From Paenibacillus radicis (ex Xue et al. 2023) (lineage in GTDB: Bacteria; Bacillota; Bacilli; Paenibacillales; NBRC-103111), in the NCBI RefSeq assembly GCF_024722015.1, contig NZ_JANQBD010000007.1, positions 62,001 through 126,000 of the forward strand: 64,000 bases of DNA, read 5' to 3'. Below, in pieces: positions 8,449 through 17,062 of this stretch. The first letter of the stretch is position 1, and every line of letters starts with the position of its first letter. Made by a program: the position numbers and the translations under genes. A model generated the notes under the pieces. It had not been told where the DNA came from. It saw nothing but the letters and a program-made list of their open reading frames with translations, and ran no database searches.

Positions 8449-9975
8449 TTATGCTTCCTCATTGACAAGTACTTTTTTGCCTTTCATCTTCAAGATTAAC
8501 GGAATAGCCAGCCACAAGAGGCCAATAATGAGGAAAACAAGAGATATCGGCTTTTGCAGAAAAATCATAAAGTCTCCGTTGGAAATAGTTAACGCTCTTC
8601 TCATATTGTTCTCCATCATGGGTCCCAGGATGAGTCCCAGAACTAGAGGAGCTAACGGAAAATCGTTTTTAGACAGGAAGTAACCTACAACTCCGCATCC
8701 CATAATCATCATCAAATCAAATGTAGAGTACTGAACGGCATAGACACCAAACACTGAAAAAACAATAATTAATGGCAGTAAATATTTAGCTGGCGTCTCG
8801 ATTACTTTCGCAAATACTCTAACCATAGGCATGTTAAGAATTAAAAGCATCAGGTTTCCAACAAACATACTGGCAATAACACCCCACGCTAATTGCGGGT
8901 GATCCTGAAATAACAATGGACCTGGCTGGATATTATACATAATAAAAGCACCCATCATGATTGCTGTTGTGCCTGAAGAGGGAATACCAAGAGTTAGCAG
9001 CGGGATCATCGCTGAGCCTGCCGCGGCGTTGTTAGCCGATTCCGGCGCAGCAACACCCTCAATCGCTCCTTTACCAAACTTCTCCGGATTTTTGCTAATT
9101 TTTTTCTCAACAATGTAGGAGAAGAACGATGCCAATATCGCACCTGCCCCTGGCAGAAGTCCGATACAGAAACCAAGCAGTGAGCCCCTTGTAATTGGGC
9201 CTGCACTGTCTTTAAGGTCTTTCTTAGTCGGCATGACCCTCGTAATTTTAGCAACTTCCTCGCCATTTTCATCTTTTTCCAAAATCGTTTTGAACACTTC
9301 GCCCAAAGCAAACATACCGACAGCAACCGTTAAAAATTCCAACCCTTGAAATAATTCCGGAATATCATAAGTAAAACGCGCTGAGCCCGAAACATTATCA
9401 ATCCCTATTGTTGCCAATAATAGTCCGAAAGCCGTCATCATCAACGCTTTAGTCATTGACTTGCCAGCCAAACCGCTTATAGCTAAAAGTCCCAGCAGCA
9501 TCAAAGAGAAATATTCGGCCGGACCGAACTTGATAGCAATTGCCGATAAAGGATTCGCCAGAAAAATAAGCCCGACCATAGCCACAATACCAGCTACGAA
9601 GGATCCGATTGCAGAGATGGCCAGCGCAGCTCCTGCTCTTCCCTGTTTAGCCATTTGATAACCGTCCAGGGTTGTCACTACAGATGAGGACTCCCCAGGT
9701 GTATTTAATAAAATCGAAGTCGTTGAGCCCCCATACATCGCCCCATAATAAACTCCAGCCAACAAAATAATGGAGCTTGTAGCCGATTCCTCAGGACTTA
9801 AACCAGACGTCATCGTTGCAGTAATAGGAATTAGAAGTGCGACCCCGCTCATGGGGCCGATACCAGGCAGAACTCCTACAACCGTTCCGATTAATACGCC
9901 GAAAAAAACAAACAATAAGTTATGCCATTGCATGGCAGTGCCTAATCCATGTAACAAATAATCAACGGTACTCAT
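8449..9975 (-). CDS. tctA: tripartite tricarboxylate transporter, large permease TctA
   Basis: Large membrane subunit of a TctABC solute-binding-protein-dependent secondary transporter for tri- or dicarboxylates, driven by an ion gradient. About 12 hydrophobic segments are visible. The two TctA signature loops are present: GVLPGIGPMSGVALLIPIT near residue 34 and the related GFCIGLLPGAGAILASF near residue 265, plus MYGGSTTSILLNTPGES. At 508 residues it has the usual length. The start follows a GGGGGT ribosome-binding site and lies ten bases after the tctB stop, so it is co-transcribed. The substrate is not predictable from sequence. Confidence 0.93.
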   Translation of the reverse strand: MSTVDYLLHGLGTAMQWHNLLFVFFGVLIGTVVGVLPGIGPMSGVALLIPITATMTSGLSPEESATSSIILLAGVYYGAMYGGSTTSILLNTPGESSSVVTTLDGYQMAKQGRAGAALAISAIGSFVAGIVAMVGLIFLANPLSAIAIKFGPAEYFSLMLLGLLAISGLAGKSMTKALMMTAFGLLLATIGIDNVSGSARFTYDIPELFQGLEFLTVAVGMFALGEVFKTILEKDENGEEVAKITRVMPTKKDLKDSAGPITRGSLLGFCIGLLPGAGAILASFFSYIVEKKISKNPEKFGKGAIEGVAAPESANNAAAGSAMIPLLTLGIPSSGTTAIMMGAFIMYNIQPGPLLFQDHPQLAWGVIASMFVGNLMLLILNMPMVRVFAKVIETPAKYLLPLIIVFSVFGVYAVQYSTFDLMMIMGCGVVGYFLSKNDFPLAPLVLGLILGPMMENNMRRALTISNGDFMIFLQKPISLVFLIIGLLWLAIPLILKMKGKKVLVNEEA

Positions 9976-9985
9976 GTTCTACCCC

Positions 9986-10447
9986 CTATTCTAAGCCTAA
10001 CCATGATGGAAATCCTGGGAGCGTTCCATCCATGACATGGACAAAAAGATAGTAAACGCCAAACGAAAATGCTGCTGAAATAATAATGGAGGGCCAAATT
10101 TTCCCTCTTTGCATTGTTTGAAAACCTATCATTAGAAACAAGAAGGTAGCGATGACAAATCCTATATCCTCAAGGAAATAGGCATATAATACAGCCGCGG
10201 AGAAAATAATACCGAATCTCTTGTAATCCAGCTTCTCCTTATCCCTTCCGGTATCTTTGTATCGAAACGTCTCATATATAAGTCGAACGCTCATCAGTGC
10301 CAGGAAAATCCCCAAGCCTAGCGGAAATATGTTCGATCCGACGTTACTTCCATAGGCACTTGCCGTAATCTTTTGACTTTCGACCACGAACAATGATCCA
10401 AGGGCCAAGAATACAATTCCGGCATAGCGGTCAAATGTTTTATTCAC
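9986..10447 (-). CDS. tctB: tripartite tricarboxylate transporter, small permease TctB
   Basis: Small membrane subunit of the Tct transporter, with four hydrophobic segments (AGIVFLALGSLFVVES; NIFPLGLGIFLALMSVRLIYE; FGIIFSAAVLYAYFLE; IIISAAFSFGVYYLFV). The start is GTG, six bases after GGGAGG. A hairpin just upstream, between tctC and tctB, probably lowers permease expression relative to the binding protein. Confidence 0.9.
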   Translation of the reverse strand: MNKTFDRYAGIVFLALGSLFVVESQKITASAYGSNVGSNIFPLGLGIFLALMSVRLIYETFRYKDTGRDKEKLDYKRFGIIFSAAVLYAYFLEDIGFVIATFLFLMIGFQTMQRGKIWPSIIISAAFSFGVYYLFVHVMDGTLPGFPSWLGLE

Positions 10448-10462
10448 GATAATCCTCCCTGC

Positions 10463-10503
10463 TTAATAAAAACGAGGGAGAAACTTTGTTCTCCCTTGTT
10501 TTT
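10463..10503 (-). terminator. intra-operon terminator between tctC and tctB
   Basis: The stem AAGGGAGAA / TTCTCCCT with a six-base loop is followed on the minus strand by CGTTTTTATT. It sits in the 74-base gap between binding protein and permease genes and is likely a partial terminator that makes the binding protein more abundant. Confidence 0.75.
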
Positions 10504-10521
10504 CATAGTGGTTGCCTAGCT

Positions 10522-11580
10522 TTACTTCTGCATACCTAATGCTGTTAGCATGTCTTTGATCATAACTTCTTGCTGACCAAGGAACGTATTGAAATCATTC
10601 GAATTTTTAAAGTCGCTTTCCCAATTGTTCGCTTGCAGCTCTTTTTTCCATACATCGTTTTCGTTAAGCTTTTTCAAAGTATCGTCCCAATATTTCTTGG
10701 CGTCTGCACTCATATCCTTAGGACCGAAAATACCGCGCCAAATATTGAATTCTGCGTCCACGCCTTGTTCCTTCATAGTCGGAACGTCCTTCAAGCTGCC
10801 TCCAAGCCGTTGTGCAGAAGCTACTGCCAGCACTTTGATTTTGCCCGCTTTTACATATTGGTCCAAGGAAGAAGCGTCGGTTCCAATTACATCCACATTA
10901 CCGCCAAGCAGTGCTGTTAGCGCTTCGCCGCCGCCGTCGTATGAAACGTATTTCACTTTTTTCGGATCGATGCCGAATTTATACGCGGGTAGAATGGCCA
11001 CCAAGTGGTCCATGGAGCCCGGAGCGGAGCCTCCTGCAATTGTTAATTTCGTAGGATCCGCTTTCAAATCGTTCAATAAAGATTTCAGGTCGTTGTATTT
11101 CGAATTCGCCGATACAGCGATAGCTCCGAAATCTTTAGTCAACTGCGCCAAAGGCGTTGAATTTTTATAGCCGTATGGACTGTTAGCTTCTTTTTTCAAG
11201 TTGTTGATTAAAATTGGCGGTGAGCTTACGAACAATTTATAATCATCCTTTTTACCGCTTGCATACTCGGCGAGAAACACTGCTCCTCCCCCACCGGGTT
11301 TGTTCTCAACTGTAATTGGTTTATTGACGGCTTTAGTTTCTGTCAATACTTTAGCTATCGTTCTGGCCGTTAAGTCCCAGCCGCCGCCAGCTCCAGACGG
11401 AGCAACTATGGAAATCGGCTTATCGGGATATTTGGATGCGCTTGCAGCAGGTGCATCATTTGCTTTAGGTGCGGCAGCACCATCCGTCTTGGGCGCATTG
11501 CTGGCACAGGCAGTAAGGCTTACAGCTAGCAGACCGGTTAGAGCTACTTTCAGAGATTGACGAGTCAATAATTGGATCAT
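10522..11580 (-). CDS. tctC: tripartite tricarboxylate transporter, substrate-binding lipoprotein TctC
   Basis: Extracytoplasmic Bug-family binding protein that delivers the carboxylate to TctAB. A lipoprotein signal ends at Cys25 (SLTAC), followed by an Ala/Pro/Asn linker and the mature domain (YPDKPISIVAPSGAGGGWDLTAR; ENKPGGGGAVFLAEY). The frame continues upstream to 11643, but GGGAGG seven bases before the ATG at 11580 sets the start and gives 352 residues. It is the first gene of the tct operon. I see no reliable -35/-10 pair, although an extended -10 (TGCTACAAT) occurs on the minus strand about 65 bases upstream. Confidence 0.93.
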   Translation of the reverse strand: MIQLLTRQSLKVALTGLLAVSLTACASNAPKTDGAAAPKANDAPAASASKYPDKPISIVAPSGAGGGWDLTARTIAKVLTETKAVNKPITVENKPGGGGAVFLAEYASGKKDDYKLFVSSPPILINNLKKEANSPYGYKNSTPLAQLTKDFGAIAVSANSKYNDLKSLLNDLKADPTKLTIAGGSAPGSMDHLVAILPAYKFGIDPKKVKYVSYDGGGEALTALLGGNVDVIGTDASSLDQYVKAGKIKVLAVASAQRLGGSLKDVPTMKEQGVDAEFNIWRGIFGPKDMSADAKKYWDDTLKKLNENDVWKKELQANNWESDFKNSNDFNTFLGQQEVMIKDMLTALGMQK

Positions 11581-11792
11581 AAAACGACCTCCCAAATTTT
11601 TATATAAGCTTGAATGCGCTTTCAATATCTCGAGCAAAATCATTGTAGCATCAAACCGTTTTTATCGAATAGCTTATTTCCATAAGTTGAATACTGCGCA
11701 TAAACCTCATTTTGTTCATATAATTTACGGAAAAAATGATGGATGCGGGAGCGGCTGATGAGGTATAGTTAAAAAAGGAAAACCACAAAGCT

Positions 11793-11842
11793 GCAAAAAA
11801 AATAAGCCTGGAAAACGAAACAATTGCTTCGCTCCAGGCTCA
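11793..11842 (-). terminator. terminator after floT
   Basis: The stem AGCCTGGA / TCCAGGCT, with an inner GCGAA/TTCG-type helix, is followed on the minus strand by TATTTTTTTT. It lies 22 bases after the floT stop. Confidence 0.85.
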
Positions 11843-11863
11843 TTTATTTATGCCATGTATTGA

Positions 11864-13393
11864 TTATGCTTCCGGCTTCAACGGTGTTACGATGGGTGTT
11901 ACGATGGTTTCAGCTTGTGGAGCCGGGGCCTTGGTTGGCTTGTCATCGCCACGATTAATGAGACCTTTAACCAGCTTATCCAGGTCAATTCCGCTTACAC
12001 TTTTCAGCATTTCGGGCGCTGTAGCCATTAAAGAAGTTACGTAATTACTTAAGCGCGCAGCACCTTCTCCATGTCCAGTGTCAACCACTGTAATCTTATC
12101 GATCGATTTAAGCGGCTCTGCCACTTTCCCCGCCAATTCCGGCAGCATCTTGACGATGATATCCAACACCGCTGCCTCGCCGAACTTCTCGAATGCTTCG
12201 GCAAGCTTCTGCTTCGCTTCGGCTTCCGCCAAGCCGCGCAGTCGGATGACATCCGCCTCGGCCGTACCTCTGGCTCTCTCTGCGTCCGCCTCAGCTAACC
12301 CGTTGAGGCGCTTCTGCTCGGCCATCGCCTTAGCTTCAGCCTCGATGCGGTATTGCATCGCATCGGCTTCGCGCAGACGCTTCGCCTTATCCGCCTCCGC
12401 AGCCTGTTCGACGGCGTAACGGTCCGCGTCCGCCTTCTTCTTGACCTCGGAGTCATATTGCTTCTCGCGACGTAGAATCTCCTTCGCCTCCAGGTCAATT
12501 TCCCGCTCCTTGCGCACGATCTCGACCTTCATCTGCTCCTCGACCACGCTTTGCTTGGAGCGTGCTTCCTGGATGTGATAGGCCTGGTCCGCTTCCGCTT
12601 TGGCCTGATCTTGCTCCCTCTTAAAGGAGGCAATCTTCAGCTCCTTATCCTTGCCCGCCTCCGCGATGTTCGTATCACGCAGCAGCTCCGCCTTTTGCCC
12701 GTCTTCCTCGGCCTGCGCTTTCTGCACACGCGCATCACGCACTGCTTGCGCTTCCGCTATCTCGGCGTCACGCTTGACGGCAGCTATACGCGGCTTACCC
12801 AGCGCGTCCAGATAGCCATGCTTGTCGCGCAAATCCTTAATGGTGAATGAGACAATCTGCAATCCCATTTTCTTCAGATCCTTCGCAGCAACCCCTTGGA
12901 CCTCCTGCGCGAATTTATCGCGGTTGCGGTACACCTCTTCGACAGTCATCGAACCAAGTATAGCGCGCAAATGACCCTCCAGCACTTCTTGTGCTTCCCC
13001 CTTAAGCGCTTCGGTTGGCTTGCCCATAAACTGCTCGGCTGCCGTTGTAACATCCTCCACGGAACCGCCAATTTTAATAATAGCGACCCCGTCAGCCATT
13101 ACTGGAACTCCTTGTTCGGTATAAACCTCAGGTGTGGACACATCCAGCTTATGGGAAAGTAAGGATAAAAATTGTGATTGCTGGAAAATAGGCAGAATGA
13201 ATGCTCCACCTCCACGGACAATCTTAATACTTCTTCCTGACTCGTCGGTCATTACATTTCTTGAGCCCAGGAACGCTCCCGTCACAATCATCGCTTCATC
13301 AGGACTAACCGTTCTGTAGCGTGCCCAGAAGGCTAACCCCAGCACAATAATAACCCCCACCACAATAGCGGGAATAAGCAAAGAATCCGGCAT
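11864..13393 (-). CDS. floT: flotillin-like protein FloT
   Basis: Membrane-anchored SPFH scaffold of functional membrane microdomains. An N-terminal hydrophobic segment (IPAIVVGVIIVLGLAFWARY, residues about 7-26) is followed by the SPFH domain (residues about 30-210). A long Ala/Glu/Lys/Arg-rich coiled coil covers residues about 210-400, with repeated EAEAKA-type motifs. A flotillin C-terminal region completes it (FGEAAVLDIIVKMLPELAGKVAEPL). At 509 residues it matches Bacillus FloT (YuaG). The ATG follows AAAGGAGA. It lies 48 bases after the NfeD-like gene, the same pairing as yuaF-yuaG, so one operon is likely. The GC-rich coiled coil gives long shadow frames on the other strand. Confidence 0.95.
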   Translation of the reverse strand: MPDSLLIPAIVVGVIIVLGLAFWARYRTVSPDEAMIVTGAFLGSRNVMTDESGRSIKIVRGGGAFILPIFQQSQFLSLLSHKLDVSTPEVYTEQGVPVMADGVAIIKIGGSVEDVTTAAEQFMGKPTEALKGEAQEVLEGHLRAILGSMTVEEVYRNRDKFAQEVQGVAAKDLKKMGLQIVSFTIKDLRDKHGYLDALGKPRIAAVKRDAEIAEAQAVRDARVQKAQAEEDGQKAELLRDTNIAEAGKDKELKIASFKREQDQAKAEADQAYHIQEARSKQSVVEEQMKVEIVRKEREIDLEAKEILRREKQYDSEVKKKADADRYAVEQAAEADKAKRLREADAMQYRIEAEAKAMAEQKRLNGLAEADAERARGTAEADVIRLRGLAEAEAKQKLAEAFEKFGEAAVLDIIVKMLPELAGKVAEPLKSIDKITVVDTGHGEGAARLSNYVTSLMATAPEMLKSVSGIDLDKLVKGLINRGDDKPTKAPAPQAETIVTPIVTPLKPEA

Positions 13394-13441
13394 TCAACAT
13401 GTCTCCTTTATAAGTTAGTCAATTTCTGGGTGAACTCTTAC

Positions 13442-13975
13442 TTACACCTGCTTATCTAAACAAGCCACGTAAAGCGTACCATCCACCACTTCGACAGTAA
13501 CGACTTTAGCTCCTGTTTGGATATCTACATGTTCAAAGCTGGCAGCAATGTGGTTTGTATTGCCTGCACCCACTTTAACCACCACTTCCCCGTAGCCCTG
13601 CGCCGGTATCGGAACAGAAACCTCAGCGATTTTACCAACCAGCTCCTTCATGGAGTAGGCTAGCGAGTTCTCGCTGTTTTCCATCGGCTTAATATACAGA
13701 AAATAGACCAGAACCGCGACAACCAATGAAACAAGAATAGCCATCATCAACACAGCATATGTTCCCATTGAAGTATATCGCGTCAACAAAATACCTGCGC
13801 CTCCGCAAACCGTAATTGCACTCAGAAGAACCATCGGCTGAAAGGCATGCAAATGTTCACCTGACAGGAAATCCAGCATGCCGTCAAGCGCATTGCTTAG
13901 TAAATCACCGAAAATTACAGTTACAATTGCAAACAGCACTCCCGTGATTAATAATCCCCAATACAGCTCCAGCAT
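13442..13975 (-). CDS. NfeD-like membrane protein (YuaF type)
   Basis: Partner of flotillin. Several membrane segments (YWGLLITGVLFAIVTVIFGDLL; MVLLSAITVCGGAGILLT; YAVLMMAILVSLVVAVLVYFLYI) are followed by a soluble OB-fold-like NfeD C-terminal domain (about residues 110-177, GKIAEVSVPIPAQGYGEVVVK). The frame extends to 13999, but CGGAGG eight bases before the ATG at 13975 (MLELYWG) sets the start and gives 177 residues. It is upstream of floT on the same strand. Confidence 0.9.
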   Translation of the reverse strand: MLELYWGLLITGVLFAIVTVIFGDLLSNALDGMLDFLSGEHLHAFQPMVLLSAITVCGGAGILLTRYTSMGTYAVLMMAILVSLVVAVLVYFLYIKPMENSENSLAYSMKELVGKIAEVSVPIPAQGYGEVVVKVGAGNTNHIAASFEHVDIQTGAKVVTVEVVDGTLYVACLDKQV

Positions 13976-14083
13976 GAGCGTTCCTCCGTCTGAAAACATT
14001 ATGACTACACTTACCTATACGCTTTATAAAGCGACAAAGTTGCAAATCATTTCCTTTTTTTCTAAAATTCCTATGCCGCGGAC

Positions 14084-14117
14084 AGCAAAAAACTGCTGAA
14101 AATGTGACAGCAGCTCG
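14084..14117 (-). terminator. terminator after the NAGPA-like gene
   Basis: CTGCTG / CAGCAG with a nine-base loop is followed by TTTTTT on the minus strand. It lies 67 bases after the stop codon at 14184. Confidence 0.65.
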
Positions 14118-14183
14118 CCTTTTTCGCTATAGGAATCCGTTTATTTTTACATATGTATTTATTTGCTTTAATTAAACGACAGT

Positions 14184-15002
14184 TTATTTTTGCTTCAAAG
14201 CAAGCATTTGATACACTTCACGTGAATCGCCTTTTAATTGCTTTTGCATACTCCGCATTTGTGAAGAACCGTCTCCATCTAAAAAAACACCGTCTACAGC
14301 ATTCCCTCTGCCAATCATCTCAACTACAGCTGTTCGAAATTGCTCCGCTGTGCTGGGAGTATCGGTTACAATAAGCCAAACCGTTTGCTGTTTATCATAA
14401 ACAACGCCCGATCGCAGCCGCTGCTCATCAAAGGCCGGCATATCCTCCGAAATTGCCTGCAAATCCCAATGAGAATCATCCTGCAATGACATGCTGATTC
14501 CTCCTTGAGCCCAATAATGCTGTTTATCGGTGACCTTGAGCTCATGTGCGTCTTGTACAACTTGTACAGTAAACCGTCTCGTAATCTCGTCCCAAACCAA
14601 GGTACCTTTGGGCAAGTCGATATTGTACCAGCCGGAGCCGTAATCTTCCTGTTGTCCTTTGAGAGGCTGATCATTTACAACCGCAATACTGAGTAAATCT
14701 CCATTCCAGAAAAAACCCCCGTTTATGCCTGTTTCATCAGTAAGGGTTACATTGCTCGTTATCGGCTTTAAGGCAATATTTTGCGGGACGGTATTCAGCG
14801 TATGAAGCTTGACTCCATTGGAAGCCTTCATTTCGTGATATGTATAATATTTGGGATAATAATAGGGAGATGAGGGCGGTAGTGCGGTAAGAAACACGGC
14901 TATCAAATTGCCTATTAAAAATCCTGCCAACAGGAGCTGGAAACGTGGTTTTGCTAACCATTTCATAGATTTCAAATAAGTGAACATGCTTTGCCCCGAC
15001 AT
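14184..15002 (-). CDS. phosphodiester glycosidase-like (NAGPA domain) membrane-anchored protein
   Basis: Extracytoplasmic protein related to the phosphodiester-glycosidase (NAGPA) family, which hydrolyses sugar-phosphodiester bonds. The actual substrate is unknown; cell-wall polymers are a guess. One N-terminal membrane anchor (FQLLLAGFLIGNLIAVFLTALP, about residues 22-43) has basic residues before it and no lipobox. Family motifs are GINGGFFWNGD near residue 107 and DGVFLDGDGSSQMRSM near residue 240. At 272 residues it is a single-domain member. AGAAGGAGG precedes the ATG. It is a single-gene unit with its own terminator. Confidence 0.8.
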   Translation of the reverse strand: MSGQSMFTYLKSMKWLAKPRFQLLLAGFLIGNLIAVFLTALPPSSPYYYPKYYTYHEMKASNGVKLHTLNTVPQNIALKPITSNVTLTDETGINGGFFWNGDLLSIAVVNDQPLKGQQEDYGSGWYNIDLPKGTLVWDEITRRFTVQVVQDAHELKVTDKQHYWAQGGISMSLQDDSHWDLQAISEDMPAFDEQRLRSGVVYDKQQTVWLIVTDTPSTAEQFRTAVVEMIGRGNAVDGVFLDGDGSSQMRSMQKQLKGDSREVYQMLALKQK

Positions 15003-15204
15003 GATAGAACCTCCTTCTTGAGTAGTAAATCATTTCATATCCTAGTAGTATTTCTATGAATCATAACAGAAAATCATGATAGAGTTTATATAAAAATAGA
15101 ATGAGAAATCCCATAAAAAGGATTTTTTTATAAAAAAATTAGGTTGTTTTAATGTATATACGCTATGATAGAATTAAAATAATTGTTAAAAGGGGGAAAT
15201 TAGT

Positions 15205-15801
15205 TTGAGTTTAAACCAAACATCAGCCTTGGATAAAATGATTTTTTTATATAAATTTATTAGAACTCCCAAAACAATAGGCAGCGTAACCCCGAGCTCA
15301 CGGTTTCTTGCCAAGAAAATGATTGAAGCCATCTCTTGGCAGGATACCTGTAGTGTAGCCGAGTTAGGCGCTGGAACGGGTGTCATTACAGAAGCAATTA
15401 ACCATGCAGCCGTTAAGGGTACTCGCGTCCTATTATTTGAGAAGGACAGCCATCTTAGCGAACAATTGGCGCTGCAGTACCCCGAGTATACCACGTACTC
15501 AGAAGCAAGAGCTTTGAGCAGCTCCGTCCAGCAGCTGGGCCTTGAGCATTTGGACTGCGTAATAAGCGGTCTTCCTTTCGCTAATTTCCCACAGCGACTT
15601 CGCGATGAAATTATGGAGCAGGTTGTAGCCTCTCTTAAACCTAATGGATTATTTGTCGCTTTTCAGTACTCCTTGCAAATGAAGAAGCAGTTAAGCCGCC
15701 ATTTTGACATCCAAACGATCCATTTTGTATTGCTTAACGTTCCTCCAGCTTTTGTATATGTTTGCAAGAAGAAAGACCCCACGAAAAGTATTCAACCTTA
15801 A
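15205..15801 (+). CDS. class I SAM-dependent methyltransferase (phospholipid N-methyltransferase type)
   Basis: Small Rossmann-fold methyltransferase. Motif I is VAELGAGTGVITEAI (residues about 52-66); LDCVISGLPFANFP fits the NLPF/GLPF-type motif IV. The segment RTPKTIGSVTPSSRFLAKKM at the N-terminus is typical of PmtA-like phospholipid N-methyltransferases and some rRNA adenine dimethylase relatives. The substrate is therefore probably a lipid, but this is an inference. The start is TTG after a GGGGG ribosome-binding site. It lies about 100 bases upstream of the YpdA-like gene on the same strand and may share its promoter. Confidence 0.8.
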   Translation: MSLNQTSALDKMIFLYKFIRTPKTIGSVTPSSRFLAKKMIEAISWQDTCSVAELGAGTGVITEAINHAAVKGTRVLLFEKDSHLSEQLALQYPEYTTYSEARALSSSVQQLGLEHLDCVISGLPFANFPQRLRDEIMEQVVASLKPNGLFVAFQYSLQMKKQLSRHFDIQTIHFVLLNVPPAFVYVCKKKDPTKSIQP

Positions 15802-15901
15802 AGATCTTTAAACACGGAAAAGTGGAATCCCTGACAGGAATCGGTTACTATTTACATAGGAGCGTGGGCTCCTTAATGTAATCGACAAACGAGGTGTTTT
15901 T

Positions 15902-16879
15902 TTGGAGGAAGTAATTATAATCGGGGCCGGGCCCTGTGGATTGTCTACAGCTATTGAACTGGAAAAACTGGGCGTCCATCCATTAATCATCGAAAAGCAA
16001 TGCGTCGCCTATTCGATATATTTATACCCGACCTATATGCAATTTTTCAGCACTCCCGAGCTTCTCGAAATTGGTGGTATTCCCTTTACAACTCCAAACG
16101 AGAAGCCTTCACGCTTGGAAGCGCTGCATTACTATCGGAATACTGCATTGCGCAGCAAGCTCCGAGTTAAGCCCTATCATACGGTTCACCGGATACAGAA
16201 AAAAGCTGACGGCTCGTTCGAGTTAAGCCTGTCTGATCAATTCGGACAAGCCTCTGTTGCTTACGCCCGCAATGTAGTCGTAGCTACCGGTTATTTCGAT
16301 CACCCTAATCTGCTCGGTATACCGGGAGAAGAGCTGCCCAAGGTGACGCATTACTACCGTGAGGCACATCCCTATAGCGGCACAAGGACGACCATAATAG
16401 GCGGCAACAATTCCGCCATCGATGCGGCGATGGACTTGCTGAGAGCAGGCGCCGAAGTAACAGTAGTATATCGTGGGGAAGCTTACTCACCCAATATTAA
16501 GCCTTGGGTACTACCCGTGTTTGAGGCTATGGTAAATAAAGGCCGGATTACTATGCTCTTCAATTCCCGAGTGGTACGGATTGGACAACGGACAGTCACT
16601 ATAGCACATGATAGCAATGAACGGGAGCTCGATAATGACTTTGTTCTTGCTCTAACCGGGTTCCGCCCTGACAGAACCATGCTGCTGGAAGCTGGCGCCC
16701 TAATGAACGAAGCTTCTACAGCACCTGTCCACAATCCGGAAACTATGGAAACAACCGTCCCTGGTCTTTTTATCGCAGGAGTTGCCGCATCCGGAAGCAA
16801 TGCCAATGAAGTTTTCATCGAAACCGGACGGCTCCACGGCGGCATGATTGCCCGCCATATCACTAAGACGTCCCTGTAG
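15902..16879 (+). CDS. ypdA: YpdA-family FAD/NAD(P) reductase (putative bacillithiol disulfide reductase)
   Basis: Flavoprotein disulfide-reductase-like enzyme of the YpdA/Bdr family, which regenerates reduced bacillithiol with NADPH. The FAD-binding GxGxxG is IIIGAGPCGLSTAIELE at residues 5-21. The family segment CVAYSIYLYPTYMQFFSTPE follows. The NADPH motif is TIIGGNNSAIDAAMDL near residue 163, and the C-terminal FAD motif is VPGLFIAGV. Length 325 is typical. The TTG start is preceded by GAGGTG. The gene implies a bacillithiol-using Bacillota host. A strong multi-part hairpin follows it. Confidence 0.9.
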   Translation: MEEVIIIGAGPCGLSTAIELEKLGVHPLIIEKQCVAYSIYLYPTYMQFFSTPELLEIGGIPFTTPNEKPSRLEALHYYRNTALRSKLRVKPYHTVHRIQKKADGSFELSLSDQFGQASVAYARNVVVATGYFDHPNLLGIPGEELPKVTHYYREAHPYSGTRTTIIGGNNSAIDAAMDLLRAGAEVTVVYRGEAYSPNIKPWVLPVFEAMVNKGRITMLFNSRVVRIGQRTVTIAHDSNERELDNDFVLALTGFRPDRTMLLEAGALMNEASTAPVHNPETMETTVPGLFIAGVAASGSNANEVFIETGRLHGGMIARHITKTSL

Positions 16880-16895
16880 TTTGGATCACAATAAG

Positions 16896-17056
16896 GAGCT
16901 GTCCCAAAAGGTTGTCAGTGAATGAGTCAATCCCAAACTATGTACAAAGACGCCTCCAAAACCACTATGTAAGTGGGGATGGAAGCGTCTTTTTGTAGAT
17001 AATTTCCCATTAGAGTGAGGGTTCGAAAATCCAGAACCGACTTTTGGGACAGCCTC
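16896..17056. repeat. 161-bp element with terminal inverted repeats
   Basis: GAGCTGTCCCAAAAGG at the left end matches CTTTTGGGACAGCCTC at the right end as imperfect inverted repeats of about 17 bp. The middle contains the terminator-like hairpin at 16946-16996 and no ORF. This is the structure of a MITE or a decayed IS end pair. A related motif (GAGGCTGTCTCAAAA) occurs at 18578. Confidence 0.55.
16946..16996 (+). terminator. terminator after ypdA
   Basis: A nested stem (AAAGACGC with GCGTCTTT, then TCCA/TGGA, then CCACT/AAGTGG around ATGT) ends in TTTTTG. It lies inside the terminal-inverted-repeat element and probably terminates the ypdA transcript. Confidence 0.75.
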
Positions 17057-17062
17057 TATAGT

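Noticed and set aside
12078..12419. Ser/Ala-rich ORF antisense to floT
   Set aside because: Mirror image of the repetitive Ala/Glu coiled-coil codons of floT.
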